A DNA stretch of 64,000 nt from Corallococcus silvisoli (GTDB taxonomy: Bacteria > Myxococcota > Myxococcia > Myxococcales > Myxococcaceae), in the NCBI RefSeq assembly GCF_009909145.1, contig NZ_JAAAPJ010000003.1, forward strand, positions 124,001 through 188,000. Reading direction: 5' to 3'. Below are positions 36,163-45,827 of the stretch, piece after piece. Numbering within the stretch: the first letter of the stretch is position 1; each line of letters opens with the position of its first letter. The notes beneath the pieces were generated by a model. The model did no database searches and was not told the DNA's origin. It worked only from the letters and a program-made list of their open reading frames with translations. The translations under genes and the position numbers were made by a program.

Positions 36163-39100
36163 TCACCGGCTGAGCGCTTCCCGCGAGGGGTCCGCGGGCT
36201 TCGGAGGCACCATCGCCGCCTGGATGTCCCGGCGCGCGGCCGGAGGCAGTCGGGCGATCCACCGGTCCATCGCCTGGCGCAGCTCTGGAACGGAGGACTC
36301 ACCGTCAGGCAGCGCGGCGACCTCCTGGCGGGCCTCGGCCGCGAGCCGGAGGGCGCGGGACGGCTCCTGCTTCGCTTCCCATAGCGCGCGGGCGAGCATG
36401 TAGCGGGCGGCGGGACGCTCCGCGGGCCGGGGCCGGGCCCGGTCCCAGCCCGTGACGGCCTTCTCCAGCGGCGCCAGCGCCTCGCGCGGACGGCCCAGCA
36501 CCATGTACGTGCGCCCCAGGTCCACCAGCGCGCCCGTCCACCCGCCGTTCACGTCGTCCGGCAACGAGGTCTGGAGCGCGGCGGCGCGCTGGAAGTACGG
36601 CAGCGAGTCCTGGGGCTGGTTTCGGAAGCTCAGCGTCTGGCCCATGCCCCGCAGCACCAGCGCGAGCGTGGGGTGGTCCGGGCCCAGGCTCTTCTCCAAC
36701 TGCTCCAGCGCCGTGGCGAAGCGCTTCGTGGCCTCTTCCAGCCGGCCCATGTGCACCAGCAGCGTGCCGATGTTGTTCACGATGATGGCCACCGTGGAGC
36801 TGTCGCGGCCCTCCGTCGTCTCCGCGATATGCAGCGCGCGCTCATACAGGGGCAGCGCCTCCTCGCGCTTGCCCTGGTACTGCAGCGCGAGCGCCAGGCT
36901 GTTGAGCGCGTCCGCCACCTGCGGGTGGTCCGGCCCCAGCGAGCGCTCCAGGAGCGCCAGCGCGCCCCGGGCCAGCCGCTCCGACTGCACGAAGTCTCCC
37001 TGCTGCCAACGCACGCTGGCCTGCTCCAGGCGGATGCGCGCCACATCCGGGTGTTCGGGCCCCAGCGAGCCGCGCACGGTGCCCAGGGCGCGCTCGTAGA
37101 GGGCCAGCGCCTCCTCCGCCCGCCCCTGAGAGCGGCGCACGGTGCCCAACTCCACACGCACGTCCGCGACCTCCAGGGCCTCCGGACCGAAGCGCTTCTC
37201 CAGGAAGGACAGCGCGCGCGTGAGCTGCGCGTGGGCCTCCGGGTAGCGGCCCTGCCGCGACAACAGACGGCCCAGGTTCGCCGCGAGCGCCCCGCTCCAC
37301 TCCCCGCTGCCCCCCAGCCGCTCCACCGCGGCGCTGGCGCGCTCCGCGGCCTGCTGCCCCTGCGCGTACCGGTCCAGCCGCTCGCCCGTCACGCGCACCG
37401 CCAGCGTCCACGCCCGCGCGGCGGCTTCGTCGTTGCGGCCCGCCTCCGCGGCCCACGCGGCCTGGAGCACCGTGGCCTCCGCGCCCCGGTAGTCCCCGGC
37501 GCCGTCCTTCAGCTCCGCGAGCAACAGCAGCGCGTCCGCGGCGCCGGACCAGTCCCCGGCGGCCCTCGCGGCCTCGGCCACGGGCGACACCCGCCCTACC
37601 CCCTGCGAATAGCGCCCGGCGGCGCGCAGGGCCCTCGCGTCCACGAGCGCCTGGAGCAGCGCCACGGTGCGCTCGCGCGTGGCGGCGTCGTCCGGCGAGG
37701 AGTGCCCCCGCGACGTCAGCGCGTCCACGTCCGAGCAACCCGCGAGCGGCGCCAGCCCCTCCACCGCGCGCGGCGCCCGCTCCACGATGTCGGGATCCGC
37801 CTGCGTGAACAACTGCGTGAGCGCGGCCACGTCCGCGAGCCGTCCATCCAGGCAGCGCATGCGCAGCGCCATCACCGCCTCGCTCTGCTCGTGCCGCACG
37901 CGGGTGGCCTCGCACGCCGCCGTGCGCGTCGTCACCCACGCGGCGGTGTACGCGTCCAGCCCCCGACGCACGTGGCGGAAGGCGTCGTGCGCGAAGCGGC
38001 GCTGCGTGTCGAGGAAGGCCGCCTCCACCGCCTGCTGCCGGGCGGCGTCCCACACGCCGTCCACCGCGTGCGCGGCGCCCTCGCAGCCCGTGACGTCGCG
38101 TCCGTACAGGGCGCGCGTGATCCCCACCACCGACAGCAGCAACACCGACGCCCCGGCCATGCGCAGCCGCCACGTCCGGCGCGCGGCGGGGTGGGCCTCC
38201 AGCGCGGCGATCAGCGCCTCCATCGAGGCGTGGCGCTCCTCGGGCTTCACCGACAGGCCCTTCACCACCACCCGGCGCAGCCACTGCGGCACGCCCGAGT
38301 GACGGGGCACGCTCTTCACGCGCCCCGCGTGCACCGCCTGGGACAGCTCCTCCACCGTGGAGCCCGCGAAGGGGCGCTCGCCATAGAGGCCCTCGTAGAG
38401 CGCGGCGCAGAAGCCGAACTGGTCGCTGCGCGCGTCGGTGCGCTCCTCCGGGGGGAACTGCTCCGGGGCCATGTACGCGGGCGTGCCGCCCTCCATGGCG
38501 CGCGGGCGCGTGAGGCCGCCCGGCATCACCGGCGGAGCCGCCGCGCCGGACATCATGCGCGACAGGCCAAAGTCGGTGACGCGCACGCGGCCGTCCTGCC
38601 CGACGAGGATGTTCTCCGGCTTCACGTCGCCATGCACGACGCCCACCGCGTGCGCCGCGGCCAGCCCCCGGGCCGAGGCGACGAACACGTCCACCACCTG
38701 CCGCCACGGGTGCGGGCCGTCCAGCTCCCACTTGCGCAGCGTGTGCGCGTCCACCAGCTCCATGGCCAGGAAGACCTGCCGGCCAAAGGTGCCCACGTCG
38801 AACACGGAGACGACGTGCGGGTGGGAGACGCGGGCCATCGCCTGCGCCTCGCGCAGCACCTGCGTGCGGCCGGCCTCCGCGCCCAAGCCCAGCGCCTCCA
38901 CCTGCAGGAGCTTGAGCGCGACGCGGCGGTCCAGCTCCGGATCATACGCCGCGTACACGACGCTCATCCCGCCCACGCCCAGCATCTCCAGGATGAGGTA
39001 GCGCCCCACCGCCGTCCCTCGCGCGAGGGGCGGCGTGGGCAGGCGCAGGCGCGGCTTCTTTCCCCGCCACGGGTCCACGGCCAGCGTCGCCAGCTGGCTG

Positions 39101-39297
39101 TCGAGGACCTCCTCGTCCGGCGCGGGTTCGGAGGTGGAGGGCGGTTGCACCTTCAGCGCCTCGGACACCATGCGCCGGCAGGAGGGACAGGTGTCCAGGT
39201 GCTCGTCCACGACCGCGGCCCTGTCGGGCGGCAGCGTCCCGAGCAGGAGGTCCATGAACGTGGGTTCGTCCAGGCAAGCGAGGGGCATGGGGGGCAC
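36163..39297 (-). CDS. Zinc-finger / Ser-Thr kinase / transmembrane / TPR protein
   Basis: 1044 residues. The N-terminus has an anti-sigma-type zinc finger (His33, Cys37, Cys40 in EHLDTCPSC). A protein kinase follows (about 85-350): GVGGMS loop, VALK, and TDFGLS. The catalytic loop reads HGDVKPEN instead of HRD, so activation-loop control differs from RD kinases. A single membrane segment (about 378-398, GASVLLLSVVGITRAL) puts the C-terminal half outside the cytoplasm. That half, about 640 residues, contains many tetratricopeptide repeats of the kinesin-light-chain type (for example ALPLYERALHIAE and LGPDHPQVADALNSLA), a protein-binding surface. This layout is common in myxobacterial kinases. 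It is divergent from the TonB-like gene, with 161 bases between starts. Ligand and target are unknown. Confidence 0.93.
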   Translation of the reverse strand: MPPMPLACLDEPTFMDLLLGTLPPDRAAVVDEHLDTCPSCRRMVSEALKVQPPSTSEPAPDEEVLDSQLATLAVDPWRGKKPRLRLPTPPLARGTAVGRYLILEMLGVGGMSVVYAAYDPELDRRVALKLLQVEALGLGAEAGRTQVLREAQAMARVSHPHVVSVFDVGTFGRQVFLAMELVDAHTLRKWELDGPHPWRQVVDVFVASARGLAAAHAVGVVHGDVKPENILVGQDGRVRVTDFGLSRMMSGAAAPPVMPGGLTRPRAMEGGTPAYMAPEQFPPEERTDARSDQFGFCAALYEGLYGERPFAGSTVEELSQAVHAGRVKSVPRHSGVPQWLRRVVVKGLSVKPEERHASMEALIAALEAHPAARRTWRLRMAGASVLLLSVVGITRALYGRDVTGCEGAAHAVDGVWDAARQQAVEAAFLDTQRRFAHDAFRHVRRGLDAYTAAWVTTRTAACEATRVRHEQSEAVMALRMRCLDGRLADVAALTQLFTQADPDIVERAPRAVEGLAPLAGCSDVDALTSRGHSSPDDAATRERTVALLQALVDARALRAAGRYSQGVGRVSPVAEAARAAGDWSGAADALLLLAELKDGAGDYRGAEATVLQAAWAAEAGRNDEAAARAWTLAVRVTGERLDRYAQGQQAAERASAAVERLGGSGEWSGALAANLGRLLSRQGRYPEAHAQLTRALSFLEKRFGPEALEVADVRVELGTVRRSQGRAEEALALYERALGTVRGSLGPEHPDVARIRLEQASVRWQQGDFVQSERLARGALALLERSLGPDHPQVADALNSLALALQYQGKREEALPLYERALHIAETTEGRDSSTVAIIVNNIGTLLVHMGRLEEATKRFATALEQLEKSLGPDHPTLALVLRGMGQTLSFRNQPQDSLPYFQRAAALQTSLPDDVNGGWTGALVDLGRTYMVLGRPREALAPLEKAVTGWDRARPRPAERPAARYMLARALWEAKQEPSRALRLAAEARQEVAALPDGESSVPELRQAMDRWIARLPPAARRDIQAAMVPPKPADPSREALSR

Positions 39298-39458
39298 GAG
39301 AGGCCCAGCAGCACAGCAGGTGTCACGGCCTGCGTCGAGTCACCCCGGAGTCGTTCCGTGCGTTCAGGGGTCGCCTGCTCGGCAAGGAGGACGTCGCTTC
39401 GCGAACGCACGCGCCGGTGTGGGTTGAGCCAGGGGAGGCTTTCTGAAAGCGTCGAGCC

Positions 39459-40877
39459 ATGCGGCGGCGCCTGCGACGTCTCGGTTGGGCCGGGTTGATC
39501 TCCCTGGCGCTGCACGCCATCGTGCTGTGGCTGTTGGGGAGGATGGACCCCGCGCCGTCGTCCGCCGCGCGCGTGGCCCGGCTGCGCGCGAAGGCGATCG
39601 AGGTGGAAATCCTCCCCCCACCGCCGACGCCGGCCGCCGCGGACGCGGAGCCCTCGCGCCCGCCTGTCCAGGGGCCGCACGCTGGAGTGGCGACGCAAGG
39701 GCCTCCGAAGGCCCCACCCCCTTCCGACGAGGCCCCCCGCAAGCCGCCCAAGGCCACGCCGCCAGGAGTGGCCACCCGTGAACCTCCGAGGCCCCCACCC
39801 GCCACGCCTCCGGACGAGGCTCCCCGGAAGCCCCCTTCAGCGCCTCCGGAAGTGGCGACGCGGGAGCCTCCGCCCGCCCCCGACACTGGCACGCGGCCCG
39901 ACGCCCCGGAGGCGCCGCCCGGCATGGAGCTCCGCGAGCGCGCGGACCGCCCCACGGACGACGCTCCGCGGGCCCAGGCCCCGGGCACGCTGCCCCCGAA
40001 CCTGCTGCCGCCGCCGGGCGCGAGCGGCGGGGTGATCATCTCGACGCCGGAGAACTCGTCGGGTGGGGGCCGCACGCTCCGGCCCGGAGACCCGAGCCTG
40101 TCCGCCGAGACCCTCGCCGCCGAGGAGCACGCGCGCGTATCGGAGCGGGTGCGGGGCATGGTCGATGATCGACGGGCCCGCGACCGCGTGGACACCGGCC
40201 GCATCCACCCGTACTTCAGCAAGCTGCGCGCGACGCTGGAGAAGCAGATGGACGCCCCGCCCCTCTTCGACATGCCCAGCCTGCCCAAGCAGCTCCTGTA
40301 CTCCTTCGCGGAGAAGGCCCGGCGGTTCGGGGCCACGGGCTCCCCCGGAGGCAACATGCCCTTGAGCGCCGCGCCCACTCCCGGGGAGAAGCTCGCGGAC
40401 CGGGGGCGCGACAACCCCAAGTACAACAGTCTGCGAACCCGCGCGCAGGCCGGCGAGGAGCTCCAGGACTTCGCCCACGGCGTCAGCACCCTGAAGCTCG
40501 TGGTCACGCTGGAGCTGCTTCAGGGGCAGGACGGCATCCTGCGCGAGGTGAAGCTCATCAGCCGCAGCGGCAACCGCGCCTACGACGACTACGTGCTCCA
40601 GTCCGTCCCGCCCGCGTTGGAGAAGATCCCCGCGCCGCCCGCGGACGCCCTGGGCGTACACACCGAGGGCATCCGCAGCGTGTGGGCCGTCGAGGGCCGC
40701 GTCGTGTACATCCGCAAGCTCCGCGACATGCAGGGCACGGACAGCGCGTACCTGGCCGCCGCCGCCGCCGCGGGCGTGCTCGCCGGTGGCTTCGAGGAGA
40801 CCACCGGCGACGTCTACGTCATCGACGTGCGCAACCCGCACTTCGAATGCCGTTCGCGCCTGCTGCGCGTCTACTGA
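39459..40877 (+). CDS. TonB-family protein with long proline-rich spacer
   Basis: 472 residues. A basic N-terminus is followed by one membrane segment (about 11-27, LISLALHAIVLWLLG), then a Pro/Ala/Arg-rich spacer (about 50-200) with repeated PPEVATREPP- and DEAPRKPP-like motifs, then a folded C-terminal part. Residues about 345-420 (VTLELLQGQDGILREVKLIS ... YDDYVLQSVP) have the pattern of a TonB C-terminal domain, which contacts outer-membrane receptors. The protein is inner-membrane anchored with its bulk in the periplasm. No exbB/exbD genes are in the window. The region before the TonB-like domain (about 200-340) is unassigned. Divergent from the TPR kinase. A TonB-like role is likely; the partner receptor is unknown. 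Confidence 0.75.
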   Translation: MRRRLRRLGWAGLISLALHAIVLWLLGRMDPAPSSAARVARLRAKAIEVEILPPPPTPAAADAEPSRPPVQGPHAGVATQGPPKAPPPSDEAPRKPPKATPPGVATREPPRPPPATPPDEAPRKPPSAPPEVATREPPPAPDTGTRPDAPEAPPGMELRERADRPTDDAPRAQAPGTLPPNLLPPPGASGGVIISTPENSSGGGRTLRPGDPSLSAETLAAEEHARVSERVRGMVDDRRARDRVDTGRIHPYFSKLRATLEKQMDAPPLFDMPSLPKQLLYSFAEKARRFGATGSPGGNMPLSAAPTPGEKLADRGRDNPKYNSLRTRAQAGEELQDFAHGVSTLKLVVTLELLQGQDGILREVKLISRSGNRAYDDYVLQSVPPALEKIPAPPADALGVHTEGIRSVWAVEGRVVYIRKLRDMQGTDSAYLAAAAAAGVLAGGFEETTGDVYVIDVRNPHFECRSRLLRVY

Positions 40878-40886
40878 CGCGGGGGC

Positions 40887-42389
40887 TCAGGGCGTGAACG
40901 CCGACGGCCACCGCACGCCGCCGCCCAGCGGAAGCAGCGCCTCCGCCACGTCGAGCAGCGCCCCGTCCGCCCACCGCCGGCCCACGAGCTGCGCGCCCAC
41001 CGGCAGGCCTGCCTCTGTTCGCCCCAACGGGAACACCACCACGGGGTTTCCGGTGGCGTTGAACAGGCAGGTGAACCCACCCAACGCCTCCAGGTAGCTC
41101 CTCGGCGCGCCGTCCACCTCCAACAGGCCGCCGAAGGGCGTGTGCGGGGGCGCCGCCGTGAGCGCCACCGGCACCAGCCACGCGTCCCAGCCGGAGAGGA
41201 AGCCCTCCAGCGTGGCGATGTGCGCGTCCCGCCGGGTGAGCGCATCGCCGTAGCCGGTCAGGTCCAGGCGGATGCCCTGGATGATGGCTCGCGCCATCAG
41301 GTCGTCGTGCTCGAAGGGGAGGAACTGATCCCGGAAGGCCGCTCGCTCGGGAGGGCGCAGCGGCGCGCCCACCTCCCCGCCCTCCATCAGCCCCCACACC
41401 TCCACCAGGTCCGCGAAGTCCTGCCCCGGAGGCACGGCCCGCTCCACGACGACGCCCTCCGCGCGCGCGGCGGCGGTGAAGCGCTGGAACACCTGGCGCG
41501 TCTCGCGGTCGGCCTGGAAGGGGCCCAGGGTGTCCGCCCACGCCAGCCGCAGGCCGTTGAGCGCCCGGGGCTTCGCGGCCCCCAACGGCGCGACGGGCGG
41601 CACCTCCGGGTTGCGTGGATCCGCGCCCTCGATGACCGACAGGATGAGCCGCAGGTCCGCCACCGAACGCGCCAGCGGGCCCGAGCAGGCCATGTGGCGC
41701 ACGTTGCGGGGCCCGTCCGGCAGGTCCGGGATGTGGCCCGCGTTGGAGACGCGGTGCTCCGTGGGCTTGATGCCCACGACGCCGCAGTAGTGCGCCGGCT
41801 GCCGGATGGAGCCGCCAATGTCGCTGCCCACCTCGAAGGGGGTCAGCCCCGCCGCGACCGCCGCCGCCGCCCCTCCGCTGGAGCCGCCCGGCGTGCGCCC
41901 CACGTCATGCGGGTTGTTCGTCCGGCCCCAGAGCGGCCCGTGCGTCTGGAGGTCCGCGGCGAACGGCGGCAGGTTCGTCTTGCCCCAGAGGATTCCCCCC
42001 GCGGCCTTGAGCCGGGCCACCACCGTCGCGTCCCGAGAGGGCACGTACTCCGCCAGGGCCGGATGGGCCGACGTCGTGCGCAGCCCTTCCGTGCTGAACG
42101 CGTCCTTCACCGTGAAGGGCACGCCATGCAGGGGCCCCCACGACTCGCCCCGCGCGAGCGCCGCGTCCGCCTCGCGCGCCCGCGCGCGCGCCCGGGCCTC
42201 GTCCCACGTCACCACGGCGTTGAGCGCGGGGTTGTGCTCGTGGGCCCGCGCGAGGAAGGCCTCCAGCACCTCCACGGCGCGGACCTGGCGCTCGCGAAGG
42301 GCGACGGCCAGCTCCGTCGTCGTGAGGGACACCAGCGCTCGCGCGCCTCCGGATACACCGGGGTCCTGCGACAAGACCGAGGACTTCAT
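40887..42389 (-). CDS. Amidase-signature family hydrolase
   Basis: 500 residues, normal for the family. The Ser-cisSer-Lys triad is visible: Lys95 in FTVKDAF, the cis-serine in GGSSGG (170-171), and nucleophile Ser194 in GSDIGGSIRQPA. It cleaves amide bonds of small molecules. The overall pattern is like bacterial 'amidase' and fatty-acid-amide-hydrolase relatives rather than GatA, because no gatB/gatC neighbours are present. No signal peptide, so cytoplasmic. It lies 65 bases downstream of the L,D-transpeptidase gene on the same strand and ends 9 bases from the convergent TonB-like gene. Substrate unknown. Confidence 0.92.
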   Translation of the reverse strand: MKSSVLSQDPGVSGGARALVSLTTTELAVALRERQVRAVEVLEAFLARAHEHNPALNAVVTWDEARARARAREADAALARGESWGPLHGVPFTVKDAFSTEGLRTTSAHPALAEYVPSRDATVVARLKAAGGILWGKTNLPPFAADLQTHGPLWGRTNNPHDVGRTPGGSSGGAAAAVAAGLTPFEVGSDIGGSIRQPAHYCGVVGIKPTEHRVSNAGHIPDLPDGPRNVRHMACSGPLARSVADLRLILSVIEGADPRNPEVPPVAPLGAAKPRALNGLRLAWADTLGPFQADRETRQVFQRFTAAARAEGVVVERAVPPGQDFADLVEVWGLMEGGEVGAPLRPPERAAFRDQFLPFEHDDLMARAIIQGIRLDLTGYGDALTRRDAHIATLEGFLSGWDAWLVPVALTAAPPHTPFGGLLEVDGAPRSYLEALGGFTCLFNATGNPVVVFPLGRTEAGLPVGAQLVGRRWADGALLDVAEALLPLGGGVRWPSAFTP

Positions 42390-42454
42390 GTGCGCATCCT
42401 CCCCCGAAGGCCCCGCCAGCGGCGCGGACCCTCCCCTCGGGTTCTAGCAGCTCC

Positions 42455-43192
42455 TCAGCGCGCCAGGACCGGGGGCGCGGGCGTCACCACGTAGGCGGAC
42501 GCGGCGCTGTCGACCTTCACCCGCGGGGGACGCCGGGATTCCTCGAACAGACGGTAGGCGGGCGCGAGGCCGCGCCAGAAGGCCTTGCGCGCCGCGGGGA
42601 CCCCCGGAAGCGCCTCCAGCGCCGCGAGCCCCGCCGCGTCCAGCCTGCGCGGGAACAGGTGCACCGGCACGTCGCGGCCCATCCGCGCGCGGGCCTCGGA
42701 CACCATCACGTACAGCGCCTCGATGGGCCCGTCCTCGATGGCCAGGCAGCCGATGCTCACGCAGTCGCCGTGGATGAAGATGTCGCCCCCGGGCTTCGCG
42801 GCGCCCTGCTTCCGGTCGAGCGCGTTCGGGTAGCTCACCCTCAGGGACAGGTGGTAGGCGCTCCTCGGGTTGAAGAGGTCCACCGTGTAGAACCCCTCCG
42901 GGACCTGGGAGTCCCCCTCGGCCCGCTTCGGGCCCACATCCCCGGAGGCCGCGCAGATGGGGAACGTGCGCACCTTCACCAGGGGTCCGTTCCGGGGGCC
43001 CGCCCAGACCTCCAGCTCGCGCTCGACCTTGAAGGCCCGCAGGTAGAGCTCCTCCGGGGGCCAGGACAGGCCCGCGGCCTTGAACGCTTGGACGAGGCCG
43101 GCCGTCTGGCGCTTCCGGGCCTCCGCGACCCGGTCCTCCGCGTGCGCGCAGAGCGAGGCCAGCAGGACACCCCACAGGAACAGGACCTTCAT
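42455..43192 (-). CDS. YafK-type L,D-transpeptidase family protein, secreted
   Basis: 245 residues with a signal peptide (about 1-18, cut after CAHA). The catalytic block IHGDCVSIGC holds the His and the nucleophilic Cys of the YkuD/L,D-transpeptidase fold; EGFYTVDLFNP and NALDRKQG are typical of the YafK branch. In E. coli the YafK branch (DpaA) cuts Braun lipoprotein from peptidoglycan, so a cell-wall editing role in the periplasm is likely. The C-terminus (about 190-245) has no recognised motif. A 65-base gap separates it from the amidase gene. Confidence 0.88.
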   Translation of the reverse strand: MKVLFLWGVLLASLCAHAEDRVAEARKRQTAGLVQAFKAAGLSWPPEELYLRAFKVERELEVWAGPRNGPLVKVRTFPICAASGDVGPKRAEGDSQVPEGFYTVDLFNPRSAYHLSLRVSYPNALDRKQGAAKPGGDIFIHGDCVSIGCLAIEDGPIEALYVMVSEARARMGRDVPVHLFPRRLDAAGLAALEALPGVPAARKAFWRGLAPAYRLFEESRRPPRVKVDSAASAYVVTPAPPVLAR

Positions 43193-43493
43193 GGGCGGAC
43201 ACTCCTCCAGGATGGCGCGGCGCGGGCCGCCGGAAGGCGGACGTCAAGCCGGTCCCCGGGCATGGGGGGACGGCGAACAGGTTACAGGCACGTGGCCACC
43301 CCTGGCCCCCTGCTTCCCAAGCTGCTAGCAAGCGGTTCGTGGGCCTTCTGGATGACGTTCAGCGTGACGGCGATGGAAACCAGGGCCTGCCCGGTGTTCT
43401 CATCTCCAACGTGCATCATGGCGAGCAGGGGCCGCCGCTGTGCGCTACGACTGAAGCTCCCCGCCCCGTGCCGTTCCGGCCTTTTGCCTAAGA
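43193..43493. other. 301-base gap without recognisable gene
   Basis: Between the divergent L,D-transpeptidase and RIO-kinase genes. It should hold both promoters. I see no convincing -10/-35 pair, RNA gene or repeat. The RIO kinase ATG lacks a clear ribosome binding site. Confidence 0.5.
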
Positions 43494-45773
43494 ATGAATG
43501 ACTCCCTCGAGAACCTCCTCGCCGACGGCATCATCGACGCCGTCATCGGCCAGCTGAAGACAGGCAAGGAGGCAGAGGTGTGGCTCGTCCAGCACGCCGG
43601 CCAGGTAGTCGCCGCGAAGCTGTACAAGGAGCGCCACGAGCGCAACTTCCGCAACAACGCCGGCTACAAAGAAGGACGCGAGGTGCGCAACTCGCGCACG
43701 CGCCGCGCCATGGAGAAGGGCAGCCGCTTCGGACAGGCCGCCGCGGAAGAGGCGTGGAAGAACGCGGAGGCGGACTCGCTGTACAAGCTGCATGCCCAGG
43801 GCGTGCGCGTCCCGACCCCGGTCCTGTTCTACGAAGGCATCCTCCTGATGGAGCTGGTGCTGGACGAACAAGGCCAGCCCGCGCCCCGGCTGGTGGAGGC
43901 CCCTCCCCGCACGCCCGAGGAGGCCGAGGCCCTCTACCTGGACCTGCGCGCGCAGGTGATTCGCACGTTGTGCGCGGACCTCATCCACGGAGACTTGTCG
44001 CCCTACAACATCCTGATGAGTGGGGTGGGGCCGACCCTCATCGACTTCCCGCAGACGGTGGCGGCGGCGCGCAACAGCCAGGCGGAGTTCTACTTCCGCC
44101 GCGACCTGGACAACGTGCGCCAGTACCTGGAGGGGTTCTCGCACCGGCTCATGAGCCGCGCGGGCGACACGGGTGAAATCTGGAACGCGTACGTGCGGCG
44201 CGACCTGACGCCGGAGTACGTGCCGTCGGGCACGTTCCGCGAGGCTCCGAGGCGCCAGGGTGGCGCGGGCCGCCAGGGGTTCCGGCAGGAGGAGCGGCGC
44301 AACGAGCTCCGTCCGCAGCCGGCGCCCGTGGCGGCGGTGGAGGTGGAGGAAGGCCTCAGCGCGGAGGAGGCGGAGCTGCGCGCGCTGGAGGCGCTGGTGC
44401 TGCGTCAGGGCGGTGGTGAGCGGGGAAGGCCCGTCGTCACGTCGAGCCCGCGCGATGGACGTCGTCGGGGTGGCGGGTTCTCCGGCAAGCCGCCGCCGCG
44501 CAACGGCAACGCGCCCCGGCCCGGTGGCGCGGGGCCGCAGCAGAACGCGGGAGCGCGTCCGTCACAGGGCGCGGGGGCCAACCGGCCCAACGGCAACGCA
44601 GGGCGTCCTCCGCAGGGCGGACCGCGCGCGGGCAACGGCGCTCCCTCGCAGGGGGCGAGCGCTCCGGTGGCCCAGGGTGATGCGCGCGCGAATGGCCGGC
44701 CGCAACAGGGCGGCCCCCGTGATGGGGGTCCGCGCCGCGATGGACGCCCGCCGCGCCAGCAGAACGGCGAGGCGCGCGCGAACGGCCAGTCCCAGCCGCC
44801 GCAGGGTGAGCGGAGCGCGAGCGGCCCTCGGCAGAACGGCGAGGCGCGCGCGAACGGCCAGTCCCAGCCGCCGCAGGGTGAGCGAAGCGCGAGCGGCTTG
44901 GAGCAGACGGGTGAACCCCGCCTGAACGGCCAGTCGCCTCGAAGGAGCGGGCAGCAGAGGCAGAACAACCCGTCCCAGCCACCGAACGGCGAGCGAGGCG
45001 TGAACGGCCAGCGGCAGCGCAACGGCGAGCCGCGCATGGACGGTCAGCCCGAGCAGGGCGTGAGCGGTCAGCGGCAGCGCAACGGCGAGCCGCGCATGGG
45101 CGGTCAGTCCGCGCGGTCCGAGCAGGGCGTGAACGGTCAGCGGCAGCGCAACGGCGAGCCGCGCATGAACGGTCAGCTCGCGCGGTCCGAGCAGGGCGTG
45201 AGCAGCCAGGCGCCGCGCATGAGCACTTCGCGGTCGGAGCAGGGCGTGAACGGTCCGCCGTCACAGCCCGAGCCGGGCGTGAGCGGTCCTCCGCAGCGAC
45301 AGAACGGCCGCCCCCCTCGCACCGAGTGGCGCGCGAATGGCCGCCCGCCTCCGCAGAACGGCGAGCCCCGCCAGAATGGACCCGGCGCCCGGTCGCGGAA
45401 CAACGAGCCGCGGACGAATGGCCAGCCCCTGTCGAATGACGGCACCTGGACGGAGGGCGCCCCGAGGAAGCAAGGCGACTCGCGCCCGGACAGGGCTGCC
45501 GCGGCACCGCAGGGCGGCGAGCCCCGGATGAACGGCCGGCCCCCACGGAACACGAGCACCGTCCCGGACGCCGCGCCCGCACAGAACGGAGAGCCGCGTC
45601 AGGGAGGCAGGGGGCCGTCATCCGGTCCCCGTGAAGCGCGCGGCAACACGCCCCGGATGCCCCGCCAGGGCTCCGAGCGCGGCGGGGGACGTCCCTCGCG
45701 AGGTGCCGCGCCGCAGGTGAGCTACGTGGGCCGTCCGCCCGCGTCCCACGGCCCCGAGACGGGCTCCTCCTAG
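43494..45773 (+). CDS. RIO-type protein kinase with very long disordered repeat tail
   Basis: 759 residues. Residues 1-235 are a RIO1-like kinase: Lys42 in VVAAKLYK, the RIO-specific N-lobe segment with NNAGYKEGREVRNSRTRRAM, catalytic HGDLSPYN (His165, Asp167) and metal site LIDFPQ (Asp184). A linker with an acidic patch (about 280-300) follows. The remaining 450 or so residues are almost only Gly, Asn, Gln, Arg, Pro, Ser and Glu, built from imperfect repeats such as QNGEARANGQSQPPQGERSA (two copies) and QRQRNGEPRMxGQ (three copies). Such a tail is surely disordered and may bind RNA or ribosomes, as RIO kinases act in ribosome maturation in archaea and eukaryotes. Bacterial RIO function is poorly known. 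The start is set by the kinase N-terminus; no ribosome binding site supports it. Confidence 0.9.
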   Translation: MNDSLENLLADGIIDAVIGQLKTGKEAEVWLVQHAGQVVAAKLYKERHERNFRNNAGYKEGREVRNSRTRRAMEKGSRFGQAAAEEAWKNAEADSLYKLHAQGVRVPTPVLFYEGILLMELVLDEQGQPAPRLVEAPPRTPEEAEALYLDLRAQVIRTLCADLIHGDLSPYNILMSGVGPTLIDFPQTVAAARNSQAEFYFRRDLDNVRQYLEGFSHRLMSRAGDTGEIWNAYVRRDLTPEYVPSGTFREAPRRQGGAGRQGFRQEERRNELRPQPAPVAAVEVEEGLSAEEAELRALEALVLRQGGGERGRPVVTSSPRDGRRRGGGFSGKPPPRNGNAPRPGGAGPQQNAGARPSQGAGANRPNGNAGRPPQGGPRAGNGAPSQGASAPVAQGDARANGRPQQGGPRDGGPRRDGRPPRQQNGEARANGQSQPPQGERSASGPRQNGEARANGQSQPPQGERSASGLEQTGEPRLNGQSPRRSGQQRQNNPSQPPNGERGVNGQRQRNGEPRMDGQPEQGVSGQRQRNGEPRMGGQSARSEQGVNGQRQRNGEPRMNGQLARSEQGVSSQAPRMSTSRSEQGVNGPPSQPEPGVSGPPQRQNGRPPRTEWRANGRPPPQNGEPRQNGPGARSRNNEPRTNGQPLSNDGTWTEGAPRKQGDSRPDRAAAAPQGGEPRMNGRPPRNTSTVPDAAPAQNGEPRQGGRGPSSGPREARGNTPRMPRQGSERGGGRPSRGAAPQVSYVGRPPASHGPETGSS

Positions 45774-45827
45774 TCCCGCCCACGAGCGAGGTGGGCGGCA
45801 ACCCCGCCCACCCCCTCGCGCGCCCGA

